Assembly: GCA_002368645.1 (NCBI GenBank)
Contig: DFEE01000020.1
Span: 60,964 to 124,963 of the forward strand
From: Bacteroidales bacterium UBA3810
GTDB lineage: Bacteria > Bacteroidota > Bacteroidia > Bacteroidales > Paludibacteraceae
Direction: 5' to 3'
DNA: 64,000 nt
Each line of letters begins with the position of its first letter. The stretch's first letter is position 1. This document shows positions 45,434 to 54,794 of this stretch, in pieces. Position numbers and translations under genes: made by a program. The notes under the pieces were generated by a model, which saw only the letters and a list, made by a program, of their open reading frames with translations, did no database searches and was not told the DNA's origin.

Positions 45434-46700
45434 AATCATCCCGCACGGATATATCGCGGTCAGTGATGAAGGTAAAATTTTGTCGGTAGGAGAACAAAAT
45501 CCTATTGAAAACTTATCGGAGAAGAGTCGGAACTCCATCGAAAGTCAATCGAAAGTCAACGCCTCTCTTGGCGAGGTTATAGACTTCGGTGATAAGTTGC
45601 TCATACCGGCATTCAATGACCTCCATTTGCACGCTCCGCAGTACCGCAATAATGGTCTTGCAATGGACTTGGAACTTCTGCCGTGGCTGAACACCTATAC
45701 CTTCCCCGAGGAGATGAAGTTCAAAGACCTCGCATATGCGCGAAAAATATACACCCGCTTTGTACACGAGTTATGGATGCAAGGAACAATGCGAGCGGCT
45801 ATCTTCGGTACCATACATTTGGAGGCTACCCAACTATTAGCACAACTGTTACAAGATGCCGGTCTTGGCGCATATGTAGGACTCGTCGCTATGAATCGCA
45901 ATAGCCCTGAAGACCTTCGCAACTCGACCGAACAGGCAATCCATGATACCATCGCTTTGGACGAACAACTGGGACGAAACGGTTTAGTCAAAGCCATCGT
46001 AACGCCGCGATTTATTCCCTCTTGTACCGAAGACATGTCGCATGCCTTGGGTGTCATAGCGCGCGAAAGACAACTTCCCGTACAAAGTCATCTCTCCGAG
46101 AATATCAGCGAGATTGAGTGGGTTAAACAACTTGAGCCGCTCAGCACCTGCTATGGCGATGCTTATAATCGCTATGGACTCTTCGGTCAAACACCGACTC
46201 TCATGGCACACTGCTGTTATAGTGATGATAAGGAAAAAGCACTCATGCGCGCTAACGGCGTATATGTTGTCCATTGTCCGACCAGCAATTATAATCTGGC
46301 GAGCGGCATGTCACCTATCCGTTCCTACCTCAATGAAGGTATCAAAGTGGCACTCGGCACCGACATTAGCGGAGGACACTATATGTCTATGTTGCGTATC
46401 ATCCAATACGCTATCCAGACCAGCAAAATACACTACGCTCAATCACACGGACAAGTGCCGTTCCTCAGTCTCTCGGAAGCCTTCTATTTGGCAACTAAAT
46501 CAGGAGGTACGTTCTTCGGAAAAGTCGGCTCTTTCGAACCCGGGTACGATTTTGATGCCCTTGTTGTGGACGATAGTTACCTTAATTTCGCAAACTATAG
46601 TCTCCAAGAGCGTATAGGACGATTTATTTATATTGGCGATGACCGCGATATAAGAGTGCGTTTTTGTTTAGGTAAAGAACTGAAAGAACCTCAAATATAA
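45381..46700 (+). CDS. guaD: guanine deaminase-type amidohydrolase
   Basis: A 439-residue metal-dependent deaminase converting guanine to xanthine. DLHLHAPQYRNNG carries the HxH metal pair and the APQY stretch characteristic of guanine deaminase. VQSHLSEN, AHCCYSDD and GTDISGGHY complete the metal site. Its N-terminus MKIYRANLLWTPTPEKFEII begins within gtrA, so the 53-bp overlap appears real. Confidence 0.85.
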   Translation: MKIYRANLLWTPTPEKFEIIPHGYIAVSDEGKILSVGEQNPIENLSEKSRNSIESQSKVNASLGEVIDFGDKLLIPAFNDLHLHAPQYRNNGLAMDLELLPWLNTYTFPEEMKFKDLAYARKIYTRFVHELWMQGTMRAAIFGTIHLEATQLLAQLLQDAGLGAYVGLVAMNRNSPEDLRNSTEQAIHDTIALDEQLGRNGLVKAIVTPRFIPSCTEDMSHALGVIARERQLPVQSHLSENISEIEWVKQLEPLSTCYGDAYNRYGLFGQTPTLMAHCCYSDDKEKALMRANGVYVVHCPTSNYNLASGMSPIRSYLNEGIKVALGTDISGGHYMSMLRIIQYAIQTSKIHYAQSHGQVPFLSLSEAFYLATKSGGTFFGKVGSFEPGYDFDALVVDDSYLNFANYSLQERIGRFIYIGDDRDIRVRFCLGKELKEPQI

Positions 46701-47305
46701 TGGAATCAATCGGATTTTATCTCAACCGGGAGGCGGAACTCCTTCGCAATGTCATTTCTCCCGTTTGGATGACATGGCAGGTACCGCCTACCGTCATTTA
46801 CGGACGTCACCAAGTGCTTGAGCAGGAAATCAATATCCCCTATTGCCAAGCTCAGAATATCACCATCTTTCAGCGTCAAAGCGGTGGCGGGGCTGTTTAT
46901 GCGGACGAAGGCAATATCATGATATCCTATATTTCCCCGTCTCCCCATGCCCAGGAGGTCTTTCATGCCTTTATTCAGAAAGTAGCCGCAGCCCTGCGCA
47001 TATTGGGATATGAGGTCGTTACTACGGAGCACAACGATATACTTGTCAATGGTTGTAAAGTCAGCGGCGCTGCCTGTTATTCCAATGAACATGGCACGAT
47101 TGCCCACTGCACCATGCTCTACGATACCGACCTTGCTAAAATGGAGAAAGCACTGACGCCCTCACAAGAAAAGCTACAACGACATGCTGTCGAATCGGTG
47201 CGCCAACGAGTAACCAATCTACGCACTATTCTTGACCAAGGGGATGTTAGCGAATTTAAGAAAAGATTAGATGAGTACGTTATCAAATGCGAGACTTTAG
47301 TTTAG
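46700..47305 (+). CDS. lipoate-protein ligase A-like protein
   Basis: A 201-residue biotin/lipoate ligase fold. QRQSGGGAVYADEGN is the lipoate-binding loop (usual RRxSGGGAVYHD) and NDILVNGCKVSGAA carries the catalytic-type Lys. Shorter than LplA (about 330), so it lacks the C-terminal accessory domain. It may be a ligase domain alone or an amidotransferase. Its ATG shares a base with the guaD stop (TAATG). Confidence 0.82.
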   Translation: MESIGFYLNREAELLRNVISPVWMTWQVPPTVIYGRHQVLEQEINIPYCQAQNITIFQRQSGGGAVYADEGNIMISYISPSPHAQEVFHAFIQKVAAALRILGYEVVTTEHNDILVNGCKVSGAACYSNEHGTIAHCTMLYDTDLAKMEKALTPSQEKLQRHAVESVRQRVTNLRTILDQGDVSEFKKRLDEYVIKCETLV

Positions 47306-48075
47306 AGATTTATCACCGTTTGCTCAGTACATTGATACGGGAGGGATATACCTTTATTACGATGCAGCAATATTTCGCCGCTCCCGTTGAGCCTGACACC
47401 AAAACCATTGTCTTACGCCATGATGTGGACAAAAATCCGGATTATAGTTTACAGACTGCCATCATGGAAAATGAATTAGGTATTAAAGCCTCCTACTATT
47501 TTCGGGTGGTTCCACAATCCGATGACCGGGAAATAATCTATGAGATTGCAGTTTTAGGACACGAAATAGGCTACCATTACGAAGATATGTCCCTGGCCGA
47601 CGGCGATGTAGAGAAAGCCTACCAATTATTTAAGAAACACCTGCAGCATTTCCGCCATTACTATCCGGTCAAGACGATTTGTATGCATGGAGCGCCCACA
47701 TCCGCTTACGACGGACGCGATTTATGGAAGTCGTACTCCTATAGGGATGAAGGCATTATAGGCGAACCGTATTTTGATTTCGATTTTGACCACGCCCTCT
47801 ATCTCACGGACACAGGAAGGCAATGGGACGGCTACAACGTCTCGGTGCGCGATAAAGTGCCACAGCAGCAACAATGGATTGAGCAGGGATTGACGTTTCA
47901 TACAACCGAAGATATTATCCGCTGGCTGACGGACAAGCATCCTACCATCAATATAATGATGACAACACATCCCCAGCGGTGGACCAACGATTTAATACCC
48001 TGGTGCTATGAGGCTGTAGCACAGCGCCTCAAGAATTGGATTAAACAGAAGTATTATGTTCAAGCGCATACTTAA
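47287..48075 (+). CDS. polysaccharide deacetylase-like protein
   Basis: A 262-residue NodB-fold hydrolase. LRHDVDKNPDYSL gives the Asp pair, HEIGYHYEDM corresponds to the metal His region and ICMHGAP to a later motif. Such proteins remove acetyl groups from surface glycans or are found with them. No signal peptide, so it is cytoplasmic or uses sugar-lipid intermediates. It overlaps its neighbours by 19 and 20 bp. Confidence 0.75.
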   Translation: MRDFSLEIYHRLLSTLIREGYTFITMQQYFAAPVEPDTKTIVLRHDVDKNPDYSLQTAIMENELGIKASYYFRVVPQSDDREIIYEIAVLGHEIGYHYEDMSLADGDVEKAYQLFKKHLQHFRHYYPVKTICMHGAPTSAYDGRDLWKSYSYRDEGIIGEPYFDFDFDHALYLTDTGRQWDGYNVSVRDKVPQQQQWIEQGLTFHTTEDIIRWLTDKHPTINIMMTTHPQRWTNDLIPWCYEAVAQRLKNWIKQKYYVQAHT

Positions 48076-49573
48076 TGATATTGTTTTGTGGCTGATAGCG
48101 AATGTTATCTGTCTAATTTGGCGCTTTTCTGCTGACAAAGCGGCTATTGTCCCATACTTGCTATTCTTCTTGATGGCAATGGGAGCCTGGGTTTTGTTGG
48201 GACTTCTATTCGGTAAATACAAACGTTCCTACCGCGAATCATGGTTCTGGCAAGAGATGCTATCCATGCTCGCTACCGGTGGACTACTCATGGGTATTAT
48301 AGCCGCGTTGTTGACTCATACTGCTTTCGTTGTCAAGGGAACTACTGTTTCACTTACCGTTGCCTTGTGGACAGTAGGTATTGTGATGATTCTTGACGCT
48401 ACCCTTATTCTCTTCATGCATTATTACAAGTTTGCGCTTAATATGACCGTTCCGCCCATGAAAATTGAGCAACGGCATAATGCAGTCTGCCAACGCGTTG
48501 CGACACATCGTTCCCCCGCATCTATGGCATCTATTCACGATGCTATCCTTTCTCTCACTACGGAACAAGACTATGAGATGTTGCTCGATAAAGCCACTTT
48601 GGAATCCAATCTGACGAAAGTCGTCGCAGACCGAGAGCGTTTTGCACTACTCCAGTTTCAAGACTACCAGTATAACTGCATTGTTGATATTACCATTCTA
48701 AACAATATACGCGGCATCAACAAGCGTTTTTGCGTTGTGAACCAGAAACTGCCCGATAACGGCACCTATGTCGTTTGTTACCGCCCGCAGGAATATGTCA
48801 AGCGGAAAATGCTTGCTTCTTACCCTAAAGGCATTAACTATTTAGTCTATGCTTGTTGGTTTATTTACCGACGAATACTACCGCGACTGCTACTCACTTC
48901 CCGCCTTCATTATGACCTCGGAGGTGGTACACACCGTACTTTATCAAAAGCAGAAGTACTCGGCAGGCTCTATTATTGCGGCTTTGAAGTGGACGATATT
49001 GTTCCTATGGGACATATTGACTACGTCTTTGCTCATCGCCATTCACAGCCCTACCCGCAAGAACAAATCAAGGTCTATGGACCGCTCATCAAACTGCCAC
49101 GTGTCTGCGAAAATAAACAAATCAAGTATTTCTATAAATTCCGCACCATGCACCCTTACTCCGAGTATATCCAGAAATACGTTTTTGATAAACGCGGAGG
49201 AATGAATATCGCCGATAAAGCGCAAGACGATTTCCGCATCACCCATTGGGGTGCTATTCTCCGACGCTATTGGCTTGATGAACTGCCAATGCTTATCAAC
49301 TGGCTTAGAAGGGATGTCAAATTAGTCGGTATCAGACCGCTCTCGCAAGCAATGTTCGATACCTACCCTGAAGAATTACAGGCGAAACGCACTAAAACCA
49401 AGCCCGGCTTGATACCGCCGTTCTACATAGACCACCCCGAGACCTTCGAGGAGCTCTATGCTTCAGAGAATAAATACCTCGATGAGTATTTCCGACACCC
49501 AATCAGGACGGATTGGCGATATTTCTGGAAAACAATTTATAGTATTTTATTTAAGCGAATGCACTCGGCGTAA
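48056..49573 (+). CDS. membrane sugar transferase (bacterial sugar transferase, PF02397)
   Basis: A 505-residue protein. It has four N-terminal membrane helices (about 8-25, 32-50, 63-85, 95-120), a middle domain with TLSKAEVLGRLYYCGFEV, and a C-terminal phosphoglycosyl transferase part: YKFRTMHPYSEY, then LDELPMLINWLRRDVKLVGI with the Asp-Glu catalytic pair. The re-entrant helix that usually precedes YKFRTM is not evident. It transfers a sugar phosphate to a lipid carrier. Last gene of the operon. Confidence 0.82.
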   Translation: MFKRILNDIVLWLIANVICLIWRFSADKAAIVPYLLFFLMAMGAWVLLGLLFGKYKRSYRESWFWQEMLSMLATGGLLMGIIAALLTHTAFVVKGTTVSLTVALWTVGIVMILDATLILFMHYYKFALNMTVPPMKIEQRHNAVCQRVATHRSPASMASIHDAILSLTTEQDYEMLLDKATLESNLTKVVADRERFALLQFQDYQYNCIVDITILNNIRGINKRFCVVNQKLPDNGTYVVCYRPQEYVKRKMLASYPKGINYLVYACWFIYRRILPRLLLTSRLHYDLGGGTHRTLSKAEVLGRLYYCGFEVDDIVPMGHIDYVFAHRHSQPYPQEQIKVYGPLIKLPRVCENKQIKYFYKFRTMHPYSEYIQKYVFDKRGGMNIADKAQDDFRITHWGAILRRYWLDELPMLINWLRRDVKLVGIRPLSQAMFDTYPEELQAKRTKTKPGLIPPFYIDHPETFEELYASENKYLDEYFRHPIRTDWRYFWKTIYSILFKRMHSA

Positions 49574-49617
49574 TGCATTCCCTAAAGAAATTCACTCTGC
49601 TTTACGACGCGATATGG

Positions 49618-50235
49618 CTACAAAACGCGGATAACCGAAAGCCCGTCACGTATGGGTAAGAGGACGACTTCTAAACGTTTATCCTCTTTCACTTTCTCAT
49701 TAAAACGACGCAACGCCACCGTTTGCGGCTCTTTATCGTACCGGGGGTCTATCACATGACCGTCCCATAGCGTATTATCAGCCAATATCCAAGAGCCCGG
49801 ATGACATAAAGACAGCACGGCATCCAAATATGCAGGATATTGCAGCTTATCGCCATCGATGAACACCAAATCGTAGCAGGCATTCAAGGTCGGTATTATC
49901 GCTGACGCATCACCGATATGGAGCGAGATACGCCTTTCTGAGGCGATATTCCGGCGGATAGTGTCTTCCATCTCGTCATTACGCTCTATCGTATCCAAAA
50001 GCCCGTCCTCTGTCAGTCCCTGCGCCAGACATAAAGCAGAATAACCGGTAAATGTACCAATCTCCAATATGCGCTTGGGCTTAATCATCCTGCTTAAGAA
50101 AGCAAGCATCTGTCCCTCTACTGCGCCACACACCATACGAGGATTAATGGCATGCCAATAAGTGTCACGTTCTATCCTGTCTAATAGCGAAGAAACCGGC
50201 GTTGAATGAGCCTCTATGTAGTCATTTATCGACAT
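49618..50235 (-). CDS. O-methyltransferase (YrrM/catechol-OMT-like)
   Basis: A 205-residue SAM-dependent methyltransferase. Motif I is ILEIGTFTGYSALCLAQGL, followed by DLVFIDGDKLQYPAYLDAV and WILADNTLWDG. Family members act on small phenolics or tRNA 5-hydroxyuridine (TrmR). Single gene, divergent from the AsnC regulator through an interlocked promoter. Confidence 0.9.
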   Translation of the reverse strand: MSINDYIEAHSTPVSSLLDRIERDTYWHAINPRMVCGAVEGQMLAFLSRMIKPKRILEIGTFTGYSALCLAQGLTEDGLLDTIERNDEMEDTIRRNIASERRISLHIGDASAIIPTLNACYDLVFIDGDKLQYPAYLDAVLSLCHPGSWILADNTLWDGHVIDPRYDKEPQTVALRRFNEKVKEDKRLEVVLLPIRDGLSVIRVL

Positions 50236-50253
50236 TTTTGTAACATTTTGCTA

Positions 50254-50301
50254 CAAAAATACAACTTTTTTTGGAAATATGCAAAAAAAAATATACTTTT
50301 G
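50254..50301. promoter_or_regulatory. interlocked divergent promoters, O-methyltransferase / AsnC-trpS
   Basis: Plus strand: TTTG 50270-50273, 20 bp, TACTTTTG 50294-50301. Minus strand: TTTG 50285-50282, 20 bp, TATTTTTG 50261-50254. The -33 boxes form TTTGGAAATATGCAAA. Span 48 bp. Confidence 0.8.
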
Positions 50302-50329
50302 CACGATTTTTGACGATTCATTTACAATT

Positions 50330-50779
50330 ATGGAAAAAATAGATGAATTGGATCGTAAGATCCTCAAACTAATTACGAAAGACGCGCGCATGCCCTTCAA
50401 GGATGTTGCCGATGAGGTCGGGGCTTCCAGAGCCGCAGTGCACCAACGGGTACAGAAAATGCTTGACACCCATGTCATACAAGGCTCAGGATATACCGTC
50501 AATCCGGTTATGCTCGGTTATAACCTCTGTGTATATATCGGTATCACGTTGGATAAAGGAACCATGTATGACTCCGTCTGCGATGAATTGGAGCAAATCA
50601 CCGAGGTGGTGGAATCCCAATATACTTTGGGTTTATATTCGCTTCTGGTAAAAATGTACGCCAAAGACAATAAGCATTTATTCAGTCTTCTTAAGAAAAT
50701 ACAAACAATCTCCGGCGTGGCGAAAACCGAAACATTATCATGCTTGGAGCAACGAATTAATAGAGTATTACCTGTATAA
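50330..50779 (+). CDS. Lrp/AsnC family transcriptional regulator
   Basis: A 149-residue regulator. The winged HTH is IDELDRKILKLITKDAR, then FKDVADEVGASRAAVHQRVQ. The RAM ligand domain follows (YNLCVYIGITLDKG, then LGLYSLLVKMYAKD). The effector is probably an amino acid. ATG 50330 (MEKIDELDRKI) is the family start; the frame extends to 50279 through the promoter. It lies 2 bp before trpS and may autoregulate from the shared promoter. Confidence 0.92.
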   Translation: MEKIDELDRKILKLITKDARMPFKDVADEVGASRAAVHQRVQKMLDTHVIQGSGYTVNPVMLGYNLCVYIGITLDKGTMYDSVCDELEQITEVVESQYTLGLYSLLVKMYAKDNKHLFSLLKKIQTISGVAKTETLSCLEQRINRVLPV

Positions 50780-50781
50780 AT

Positions 50782-51771
50782 ATGGAAAAGGTTATTAGCG
50801 GCATTCGCCCGACAGGGCATCTGCATTTAGGCAATTATTTTGGTGCAGTGAAAAGTTTTATTGACATGCAGGATAAATATCAGTGCATGTTCTTCATTGC
50901 GGACTGGCATAGTCTCACCACACATCCTACGCCCGAAGATATACGGCAGTCGGTCAGGACTATTTTATCGGAGTACTTAGCATGCGGTATTGACCCTGAG
51001 AAGGCACCAATCTATGTACAGTCTGATGTTAAGCCGGTTCTTGAGTTGTATCTCTACCTCAATATGAATGCGTATCTGGGTGAGTTGGAGCGCGTCACTT
51101 CCTTCAAAGAGAAAGCACGCACCCAGCCCGATAATGTCAACGCAGGACTACTCACCTACCCCACTTTAATGGCAGCAGATGTTCTCGCCCATAAAGCCGA
51201 TAAAGTTCCTGTCGGAAAAGACCAAGAACAAAACATGGAAATGATGAGGCTCTTTGCACGACGATTCAACCGCATTTACAATGTCGAGTTCTTCAAAGAG
51301 CCGGAATCGTACCATTTCTATAAAAACGCCGTCAAAGTCCCCGGGTTGGACGGCTCCGGCAAAATGGGTAAGAGTCAAGGTAACTGCATCTACTTGATGG
51401 ATGATGAGGCCACCATCCGTAAGAAAGTGATGAAGGCCGTCACCGATTCCGGACCAACGCAACTCAACCAAGAGAAACCCGAAGTAATCGCTAATCTCTT
51501 CACGCTCATGGAGTTGGTTTCAACCCGCGAGACCTACGATTACTTTAACGAAGCCTACAACAACATGAGTATCCGCTATGGGGATATGAAGAAACAGTTA
51601 GCAGCGGACATCAATGCCTTCTGTGCACCGATTAGAGAACGGATTTTGGAATTTCAAGCCAATCGGGAATATATGGATAAAGTGGCCGCACGCGGTGCAG
51701 AGATCGCAACCGAGAGTGCTTCCAAAACGCTGGCTGAGGTTCGCCATATTATCGGCTTTAGCAGCAAATGA
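50782..51771 (+). CDS. trpS: tryptophanyl-tRNA synthetase
   Basis: A 329-residue class Ic synthetase. The HIGH motif is PTGHLHLGNYFGA, the KMSKS-type motif is GKMGKSQGN, and DQEQNME gives the Trp-binding region. Length and order are normal. It is cotranscribed with the AsnC-type regulator. Confidence 0.96.
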   Translation: MEKVISGIRPTGHLHLGNYFGAVKSFIDMQDKYQCMFFIADWHSLTTHPTPEDIRQSVRTILSEYLACGIDPEKAPIYVQSDVKPVLELYLYLNMNAYLGELERVTSFKEKARTQPDNVNAGLLTYPTLMAADVLAHKADKVPVGKDQEQNMEMMRLFARRFNRIYNVEFFKEPESYHFYKNAVKVPGLDGSGKMGKSQGNCIYLMDDEATIRKKVMKAVTDSGPTQLNQEKPEVIANLFTLMELVSTRETYDYFNEAYNNMSIRYGDMKKQLAADINAFCAPIRERILEFQANREYMDKVAARGAEIATESASKTLAEVRHIIGFSSK

Positions 51772-51796
51772 TATAAGACGCAGTTAAGTTTGCTAT

Positions 51797-52051
51797 ATGA
51801 AGAAAATTATATTGTCATTATTGCTTTTCGTTCCCATACTGCTTTGTGCGGACGATGTCTATTATTGGACTGAAAGGCCCAAAAAGAACCATCGGCAGGA
51901 AAAAACCACAACATCTGTACCGCCAACGAATACCGTAGAGGCAACTCCGACGGCTCAGACAGTTCCGGCTTCCCCAACGGACAATGGAACACCCACGATT
52001 ACCTATGTTTCCGAACGGCAAGACACGGTCGTTATGGTTATTCGCCGATAA
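51797..52051 (+). CDS. small secreted Thr/Pro-rich protein
   Basis: An 84-residue protein: signal peptide (about 1-18, MKKIILSLLLFVPILLCA), a short charged stretch (YYWTERPKKNHRQEK), a Thr/Pro/Ala-rich low-complexity middle and a final TYVSERQDTVVMVIRR. No homologue recognised. The conserved spacing to its neighbours (25 bp after trpS, 34 bp before the porin gene) suggests it is expressed. Confidence 0.5.
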   Translation: MKKIILSLLLFVPILLCADDVYYWTERPKKNHRQEKTTTSVPPTNTVEATPTAQTVPASPTDNGTPTITYVSERQDTVVMVIRR

Positions 52052-52085
52052 GTTAGTAATGTTTGAATTTTGACTTTCGACTCGT

Positions 52086-53546
52086 ATGAAAAAACTTGTA
52101 ACTCTATTAGCCTTCTTCACTACGATGAGCTTGTGCTATGCGCAAGACCATCAGATATTGGGTGAGAGTGATATCATTGGTACAGCGCGTTTTGTCGGTA
52201 TGGGAGGTGCCATGACCGCAATTGGCGGTGACCCGTCCTCCGTTGTGCTCAATAACCCCGCCGGTCTGGGTGTCTATCGCTCACTCGAGGCAATGATTTC
52301 CTTTGGACTTGATATTGACCGTTCCAAACAAATGGTAGCTAACGGTCAGGTGGGTACCCGCGATGGAGTTATTCAGAATATCTACTTCATTCCTACACAG
52401 ACTTCCGCTGTTTTTGCATTCGGCAGAGACGGTAATGAGGGTATCTTGTTTAATAACCTCATGATAAGTTACCAGCGCATGCGCAATTGGAACAGGACAT
52501 ACGCGGCATCGCTCCAACAAGAACCTACCCAATCCATCGCTAACATCATGGCTGCTAACGCTAACCAATATAACTTGCCCTCCGCACCTACTCTTCCCGA
52601 TATGGATAATGCAGCGTGGCTGACTTATCTTGGTTTCAAGGACTCCATCATTGACCTTTTCCAAGAAAGCGACGGCAGTTATATCTACGACATTTGTATT
52701 CCTACGGATTACAAGATAGGGCAAGCGGCAATTATCTCCGATAAGGGGTTTGTGCAGCAATTCAATATCAACTACGCCATGAATGTCTCTAACCGCTTCT
52801 ACTGGGGGCTCGGTTTAGGTATTCAGTCTTTGAGCCGCACCCATACTATAGAGTATGCAGAGAGTTATGCCACCTCTCCGAGTACAACGACATCCATGTC
52901 TCTCTACTCCTATACACGCCAAACCGGTATAGGCGTTAACGGCTCCATTGGATTTATCTACCGTCCTGCACAGTTCTTGCGTTTAGGAGCATCGTTCATC
53001 ACTCCTACTGCAATGTCGCTCAAAACGACCACTTATGGAGATTCGCAAGCATTCGATTACCAAAGAGTTTCTACATCTACTTATCGTCAGACCGACAATG
53101 CTTTTACGCAGCCTATGCGCGTCTCGGCATCAGCGGCGATACAAATGCTTGATAGAGGTTTACTTTCCTTCCAATACGATTATCAACACCACCGTTTAGC
53201 AAAGGATTTACACTCCCTCCGTGTGGGACTTGAAATCGTTCCGGCTGAGAGTTTTTATCTCAATGCAGGTTATGCCTTCACATCCCATTTTCTGCCTCTT
53301 GCCGAGCAACCGCTATACACGTTTAGCGGGCTCAGCGTAAGGACGGACACCGACTGGTCGAACCTGCAAAGTCGCCATCAAGCATCTATCGGTTTCGGTT
53401 ATCGAGGTGCTTACATGATTGCGCAAATAGCTTACCAGTGCTCCATTGAGCGTCTCAATGTCTATGCCCATGAGCTGGCAGACCCTTACGATATGCAAGC
53501 TTTCACTCATCGCATTACTCTGTCACTTGCCTTTCATTCGAAGTAA
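52086..53546 (+). CDS. FadL/TodX-like outer-membrane protein (PorV-type barrel)
   Basis: A 486-residue outer-membrane transporter-like barrel. The signal peptide ends LCYAQ. The conserved N-terminus ARFVGMGGAMTAIGGDPSSV then NNPAGLGVYR is typical of the FadL/PorV group. Amphipathic strands follow to the end (FTHRITLSLAFHSK). Family members import hydrophobic compounds or act with type IX secretion (PorV); no type IX component is in the window, so the role is open. Confidence 0.85.
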   Translation: MKKLVTLLAFFTTMSLCYAQDHQILGESDIIGTARFVGMGGAMTAIGGDPSSVVLNNPAGLGVYRSLEAMISFGLDIDRSKQMVANGQVGTRDGVIQNIYFIPTQTSAVFAFGRDGNEGILFNNLMISYQRMRNWNRTYAASLQQEPTQSIANIMAANANQYNLPSAPTLPDMDNAAWLTYLGFKDSIIDLFQESDGSYIYDICIPTDYKIGQAAIISDKGFVQQFNINYAMNVSNRFYWGLGLGIQSLSRTHTIEYAESYATSPSTTTSMSLYSYTRQTGIGVNGSIGFIYRPAQFLRLGASFITPTAMSLKTTTYGDSQAFDYQRVSTSTYRQTDNAFTQPMRVSASAAIQMLDRGLLSFQYDYQHHRLAKDLHSLRVGLEIVPAESFYLNAGYAFTSHFLPLAEQPLYTFSGLSVRTDTDWSNLQSRHQASIGFGYRGAYMIAQIAYQCSIERLNVYAHELADPYDMQAFTHRITLSLAFHSK

Positions 53547-53556
53547 TTCATCATAC

Positions 53557-54018
53557 ATGAATTTTCACCCTTACGTGACGAAGATTCTTTTCATATGCCA
53601 CGGCAATATATGCCGTTCCCCCATGGCAGAATTTGTCATGAAAGACTTGGTTTCTAAAGCCGGACTTGCAGACCGGATAGAAGTAGCTTCTGCTGCGGTC
53701 TCTATGGAAGAAATCGGCAATGATATGTATCCGCCTGCCAAGCGTAAACTGCGTGAGAAAAGTATTCCGTTCACGCCCCATGCGGCACGCCGCATCACGA
53801 AGGCGGACTATGATTATTATGACCGCATTATCTGCATGGACCAAAGTAACCTCCGTTGGCTGCGTCACCTCTTCCCCGATACCGAAATAACCTCTTCGGG
53901 TAAGGTCTCTCTTCTGCTCAACCATGATGTTGCTGACCCGTGGTACACCGGTGATTTCGAAGCGACATACCAAGACCTTGTTGAAGGCTGCACCACCCTT
54001 CTCCGCGCCTGCTTATAA
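53557..54018 (+). CDS. low-molecular-weight protein tyrosine phosphatase
   Basis: A 153-residue phosphatase. The P-loop is ICHGNICRS (Cys14, Arg20, CX5R) and the general acid is Asp127 in VADPWYTGDF. Such enzymes often regulate capsule tyrosine kinases; none is adjacent. ATG 53557 gives the conserved start; an open frame extends into the porin gene. Confidence 0.93.
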   Translation: MNFHPYVTKILFICHGNICRSPMAEFVMKDLVSKAGLADRIEVASAAVSMEEIGNDMYPPAKRKLREKSIPFTPHAARRITKADYDYYDRIICMDQSNLRWLRHLFPDTEITSSGKVSLLLNHDVADPWYTGDFEATYQDLVEGCTTLLRACL

Positions 54019-54028
54019 GATACCTATC

Positions 54029-54586
54029 ATGAACTACGATATTATTTCTGAGCGGCAGGAAAAGGTTCTCCGTTATTTGGAGGAGCATCACATTCCCTTC
54101 ACCACGTATAATCACCCCGAGGGCAAGACCATCGAAGAGGCAAAGCAGTGGTGGCATGATGACGGCTCACTCCATTGCAAGAATATCTTCATGCGTAACC
54201 ATAAGGGGGACCAACATTACCTCATATGTTTTCCCTGCGACGAGGATTTGGCGATCCATGATATTGAGCATTGGTTGAAAGACATTCTTGTCTCTAAAGG
54301 CAAGAAAGCCCCCGGCAAGTTGTCTTTCGCTTCGCCGGAAAGGATGATGCGTTATCTGGGATTAGAACCCGGGAGCGTCAGTCCCTTCGGGCTCATCAAC
54401 GACACGGACCATCATGTTATCCTCTTCTTGGATAGCCGTCTAAAGGACGCTCCCTCACTCTCATTCCACCCCAACGACTGTCGCGGCACCATCGTCATCG
54501 AGCAATCCGCATTCCGACAATTCCTTAACTCCGTCGGAAATACCGTAGAATACATGCAAGTAACGATGGAATCGTCCTCCAGATGA
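54029..54586 (+). CDS. YbaK/ProX-type aminoacyl-tRNA deacylase
   Basis: A 185-residue editing-domain protein. FTTYNHPEGKTIEEA, HCKNIFMRNHKGD then YLICFPCDED, and SVSPFGLIND match the prolyl-tRNA deacylase (PrdX/ProXp) branch, which removes alanine from tRNA-Pro. ATG 54029 is chosen; an upstream in-frame extension overlaps the phosphatase gene. Confidence 0.9.
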   Translation: MNYDIISERQEKVLRYLEEHHIPFTTYNHPEGKTIEEAKQWWHDDGSLHCKNIFMRNHKGDQHYLICFPCDEDLAIHDIEHWLKDILVSKGKKAPGKLSFASPERMMRYLGLEPGSVSPFGLINDTDHHVILFLDSRLKDAPSLSFHPNDCRGTIVIEQSAFRQFLNSVGNTVEYMQVTMESSSR

Positions 54587-54666
54587 ACATTAGGATTGAT
54601 ACTTCTAAACCGGCAAAATGGAACATGACATCTTGGAGGCATTTCTTAGAAGAAATGGACGGATAG
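54583..54666 (+). CDS. 27-codon ORF coupled to the YbaK gene
   Basis: ATG 54583 overlaps the YbaK stop (ATGA) and the frame encodes NIRIDTSKPAKWNMTSWRHF plus seven residues. It may be a real small protein or the C-terminal rest of a lost gene. No homologue recognised. It lies at the border of the toxin island. Confidence 0.25.
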   Translation: MNIRIDTSKPAKWNMTSWRHFLEEMDG

Positions 54667-54794
54667 ATACTTGCTGACAAGAATGTTGTTATTAGTAAGA
54701 GGAAAAAGGGTAATATGTGGAGAGAAAAGTTATACATGAAAAGTGCGATATTCAACTTTTATTTTAATCTGCGATTAAGCGGCTATATATGTTT

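Noticed and set aside
48056..49573. Sugar transferase considered as a frameshifted or truncated gene because the re-entrant helix is not evident
   Set aside because: The frame is intact and I recall Bacteroidetes relatives with the same middle domain (TLSKAEVLGRLYYCGFEV) before the catalytic part.
50279..50329. Longer N-terminus for the AsnC-type regulator
   Set aside because: The extension would translate the promoter itself; the family start MEKIDELDRKI is at 50330.
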